Shown here: one piece after another, positions 6,582 to 7,582 of the stretch
How positions within the stretch are numbered: the first letter of the stretch is position 1
Layout of the letters: each line of letters starts with the position of its first letter
Source: Rhodothermaceae bacterium
GTDB lineage: Bacteria > Bacteroidota > Rhodothermia > Rhodothermales > JAHEMB01
Direction of reading: 5' to 3'
Length of the DNA: 7,582 nucleotides
Assembly: GCA_024643915.1 (NCBI GenBank)
Contig: JAHEMB010000144.1
Location: forward strand, 1-7,582
Notes under the pieces: model-generated
What the model was told of the DNA's origin: nothing
What the model saw: the letters and a program-made list of their open reading frames with translations, nothing else
Databases searched by the model: none
Made by a program: the position numbers and the translations under genes

Positions 6582-7582
6582 TCACGCCGCCGGCATCGAC
6601 TCCGGGGTCGCCACGGGCAGCGGCGTATCGTTGGCCAAAGCGGCAGATTCTTCGAGATCGACGGAAGCCAGGACGTTAACGGCGGAGGTTGCAAACCGGC
6701 GGGCGGAAGCGGCGGCGCGAACATCCTCGTCGTGGTCGAGCGACCACTGGGCGTGGCGCGCCAGCAGCCCCAGCCCCAGGCTCCGACCCACCGTCAGCGC
6801 AAACCGCCGCGCGCCCGCCTCCACCGACGCCTCGCCCGCCTCCCGCGCCTCCGCCAGCCACGACCCGGCAGCCCTCAGCCCCTCCTGCGCCTGCCCCACC
6901 AACGACACCAGCCCCGGCGCCCGCACCGCCCGCGCGCAACGCTGCATCTCCACCTCCAGCAATCCCAGACCCCCCACCGCCCCCAACCCGCGCAACACCT
7001 CCAACGACAGCACATTCGTCGTCCCCTCCCAGATCGGCAGCACCTGCGCATCGCGCAGCAGACCCGGCAGGCCCGTCTCCTCGACGTACCCCGCGCCCCC
7101 CATCGCTTCCATCACCTCGCTCAGCACGGCCACCGCTTGACGGGCCGTCGTCAGCTTCGCCAGCGGCGTCAGCACGCGCAAGAGCCCGTCGAGCACCTGC
7201 TGCTGCTCCGCGCTGAGCCCCTCGATCTCCCGGTACCCCACCAACTCCACCACGCGGAAGGTCAGGTGGAAGGCTGCCTCGTACTCCGCCTCCAGCCCCG
7301 CCAGCGTGTCTCCGTGCAGCGGCAGCGCTGCCAGAGGCCGTCCGAAGGCGGTCCGCTTCTGCGCGTAGTCCCGCGCCAGGGCCAGGCCCCGCCGCATCAG
7401 CGCCACCGCCGTGACCGCGTTCCAGGTCCGCGTCACGTTGAGCATCGGGGCAATGTGGCGCACGCCCTCGGTCAAACCCGCCACCGGCACGGCGGGCGTC
7501 CCGTCGAGCCGCAACGAGGCCGTGGCGAGCTTCCGCGTGCCGAGCTTCTCCTTGAGTTGCTCGATGGTGATGCCTTGCAGGC
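6582..7582 (-). CDS. AidB-like acyl-CoA dehydrogenase, N-terminal part beyond window
   Basis: The frame enters from the right edge and stops at 6582-6584, leaving 332 C-terminal residues of what is usually a protein of about 550-600 residues. It covers the end of the middle beta-domain (GITIEQLKEKLGTRK, then ASLRLDG) and the C-terminal helical FAD-binding domain: MLNVTRTWNAV, LARDYAQKRTAFGRPL, EAMGGAGYVEETGLP. IWEGTTNVLSLEVLR (visible residues 183-197) holds the glutamate that acts as catalytic base in many acyl-CoA dehydrogenases. The MGG-GY-EE and WEGT-N-LEVLR wording and the extra roughly 130-residue helical tail match the AidB branch rather than ACAD10/11. The expected reaction is FAD-dependent alpha,beta-oxidation of an acyl-CoA; the substrate is unknown, and DNA binding as reported for E. 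coli AidB should not be assumed. A TTG at 7514 is internal (leucine in ASLRLDG), not a start. Base composition changes sharply inside the gene near 6760. Confidence 0.92.
   Translation of the reverse strand, partial: LQGITIEQLKEKLGTRKLATASLRLDGTPAVPVAGLTEGVRHIAPMLNVTRTWNAVTAVALMRRGLALARDYAQKRTAFGRPLAALPLHGDTLAGLEAEYEAAFHLTFRVVELVGYREIEGLSAEQQQVLDGLLRVLTPLAKLTTARQAVAVLSEVMEAMGGAGYVEETGLPGLLRDAQVLPIWEGTTNVLSLEVLRGLGAVGGLGLLEVEMQRCARAVRAPGLVSLVGQAQEGLRAAGSWLAEAREAGEASVEAGARRFALTVGRSLGLGLLARHAQWSLDHDEDVRAAASARRFATSAVNVLASVDLEESAALANDTPLPVATPESMPAA
6741..6780. other. Composition breakpoint inside the acyl-CoA dehydrogenase gene
   Basis: Hand counts on the plus strand give, for 6601-6720, 49 G and 32 C in 120 bases, and for 6841-6960, 25 G and 68 C in 120 bases. 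The neighbouring phosphotransferase (5641-5760) has 53 G and 27 C, like the 3' end of the dehydrogenase. Both genes are coded on the minus strand, so the wobble preference flips from C-ending codons (phosphotransferase and dehydrogenase 3' end) to G-ending codons such as CTG, GTG, GCG and GGG (rest of the dehydrogenase). The transition falls around 6741-6780. The reading frame is intact across it. Confidence 0.6.

Noticed and set aside
6689..7216. A proline- and alanine-rich plus-strand frame of 175 codons
   Set aside because: It is produced by the extreme C-richness of the strand opposite the acyl-CoA dehydrogenase; low-complexity translation without domains.
7512..7514. TTG start for the acyl-CoA dehydrogenase
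   Set aside because: Conserved dehydrogenase sequence (LKEKLGTRK) continues upstream in the same frame to the window edge, so this TTG is an internal leucine.
1..7582. CRISPR array, tRNA/rRNA, insertion sequence or integrase
   Set aside because: No spaced direct repeats, cloverleaf-like segments, terminal inverted repeats or transposase/recombinase motifs were seen in either strand.

Overview
This 7.6 kb window is GC-rich chromosomal DNA, probably from a member of the Rhodothermota or a related high-GC branch of Bacteroidota. That placement is an inference from three things: the protein styles, several gene starts without a convincing Shine-Dalgarno sequence, and a Bacteroidota-type phage-like protein. 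No rRNA, tRNA, CRISPR array, transposase or integrase is visible. Coding density is high and no gene-free stretch exceeds about 170 bases.

Layout. Bases 1-2075 hold two minus-strand envelope genes. The first in transcription order is a POTRA-less BamA-like outer-membrane barrel (2075-831). It is followed by a multi-pass inner-membrane protein of the lysylphosphatidylglycerol synthase/flippase-like family, which runs off the left edge (732 to before 1). A 168-bp divergent intergenic region separates them from plus-strand purD (start 2244). purD is broken near its 3' end: the frame shifts around 3318-3330, a conserved stretch is missing, and the C-terminal domain continues in another frame to 3529. 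Next come a secreted NHL-type beta-propeller protein (3615-4532) and a small membrane-anchored coiled-coil protein resembling Bacteroidota phage proteins (4657-5385).

The right side (5386-7582) holds two convergent minus-strand genes: an AidB-like acyl-CoA dehydrogenase that enters from the right edge (to 6582), then an APH/ACAD10-type phosphotransferase (6507-5425). They are probably co-transcribed. Together they suggest catabolism of an acyl-CoA that is activated by phosphorylation, though the substrate cannot be read from sequence.

The points most worth checking are the purD lesion, an abrupt switch of base composition inside the acyl-CoA dehydrogenase gene, the kinase/dehydrogenase pairing, and the orphan phage-like gene. 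I found no clear undescribed multi-gene defence or mobile system here.
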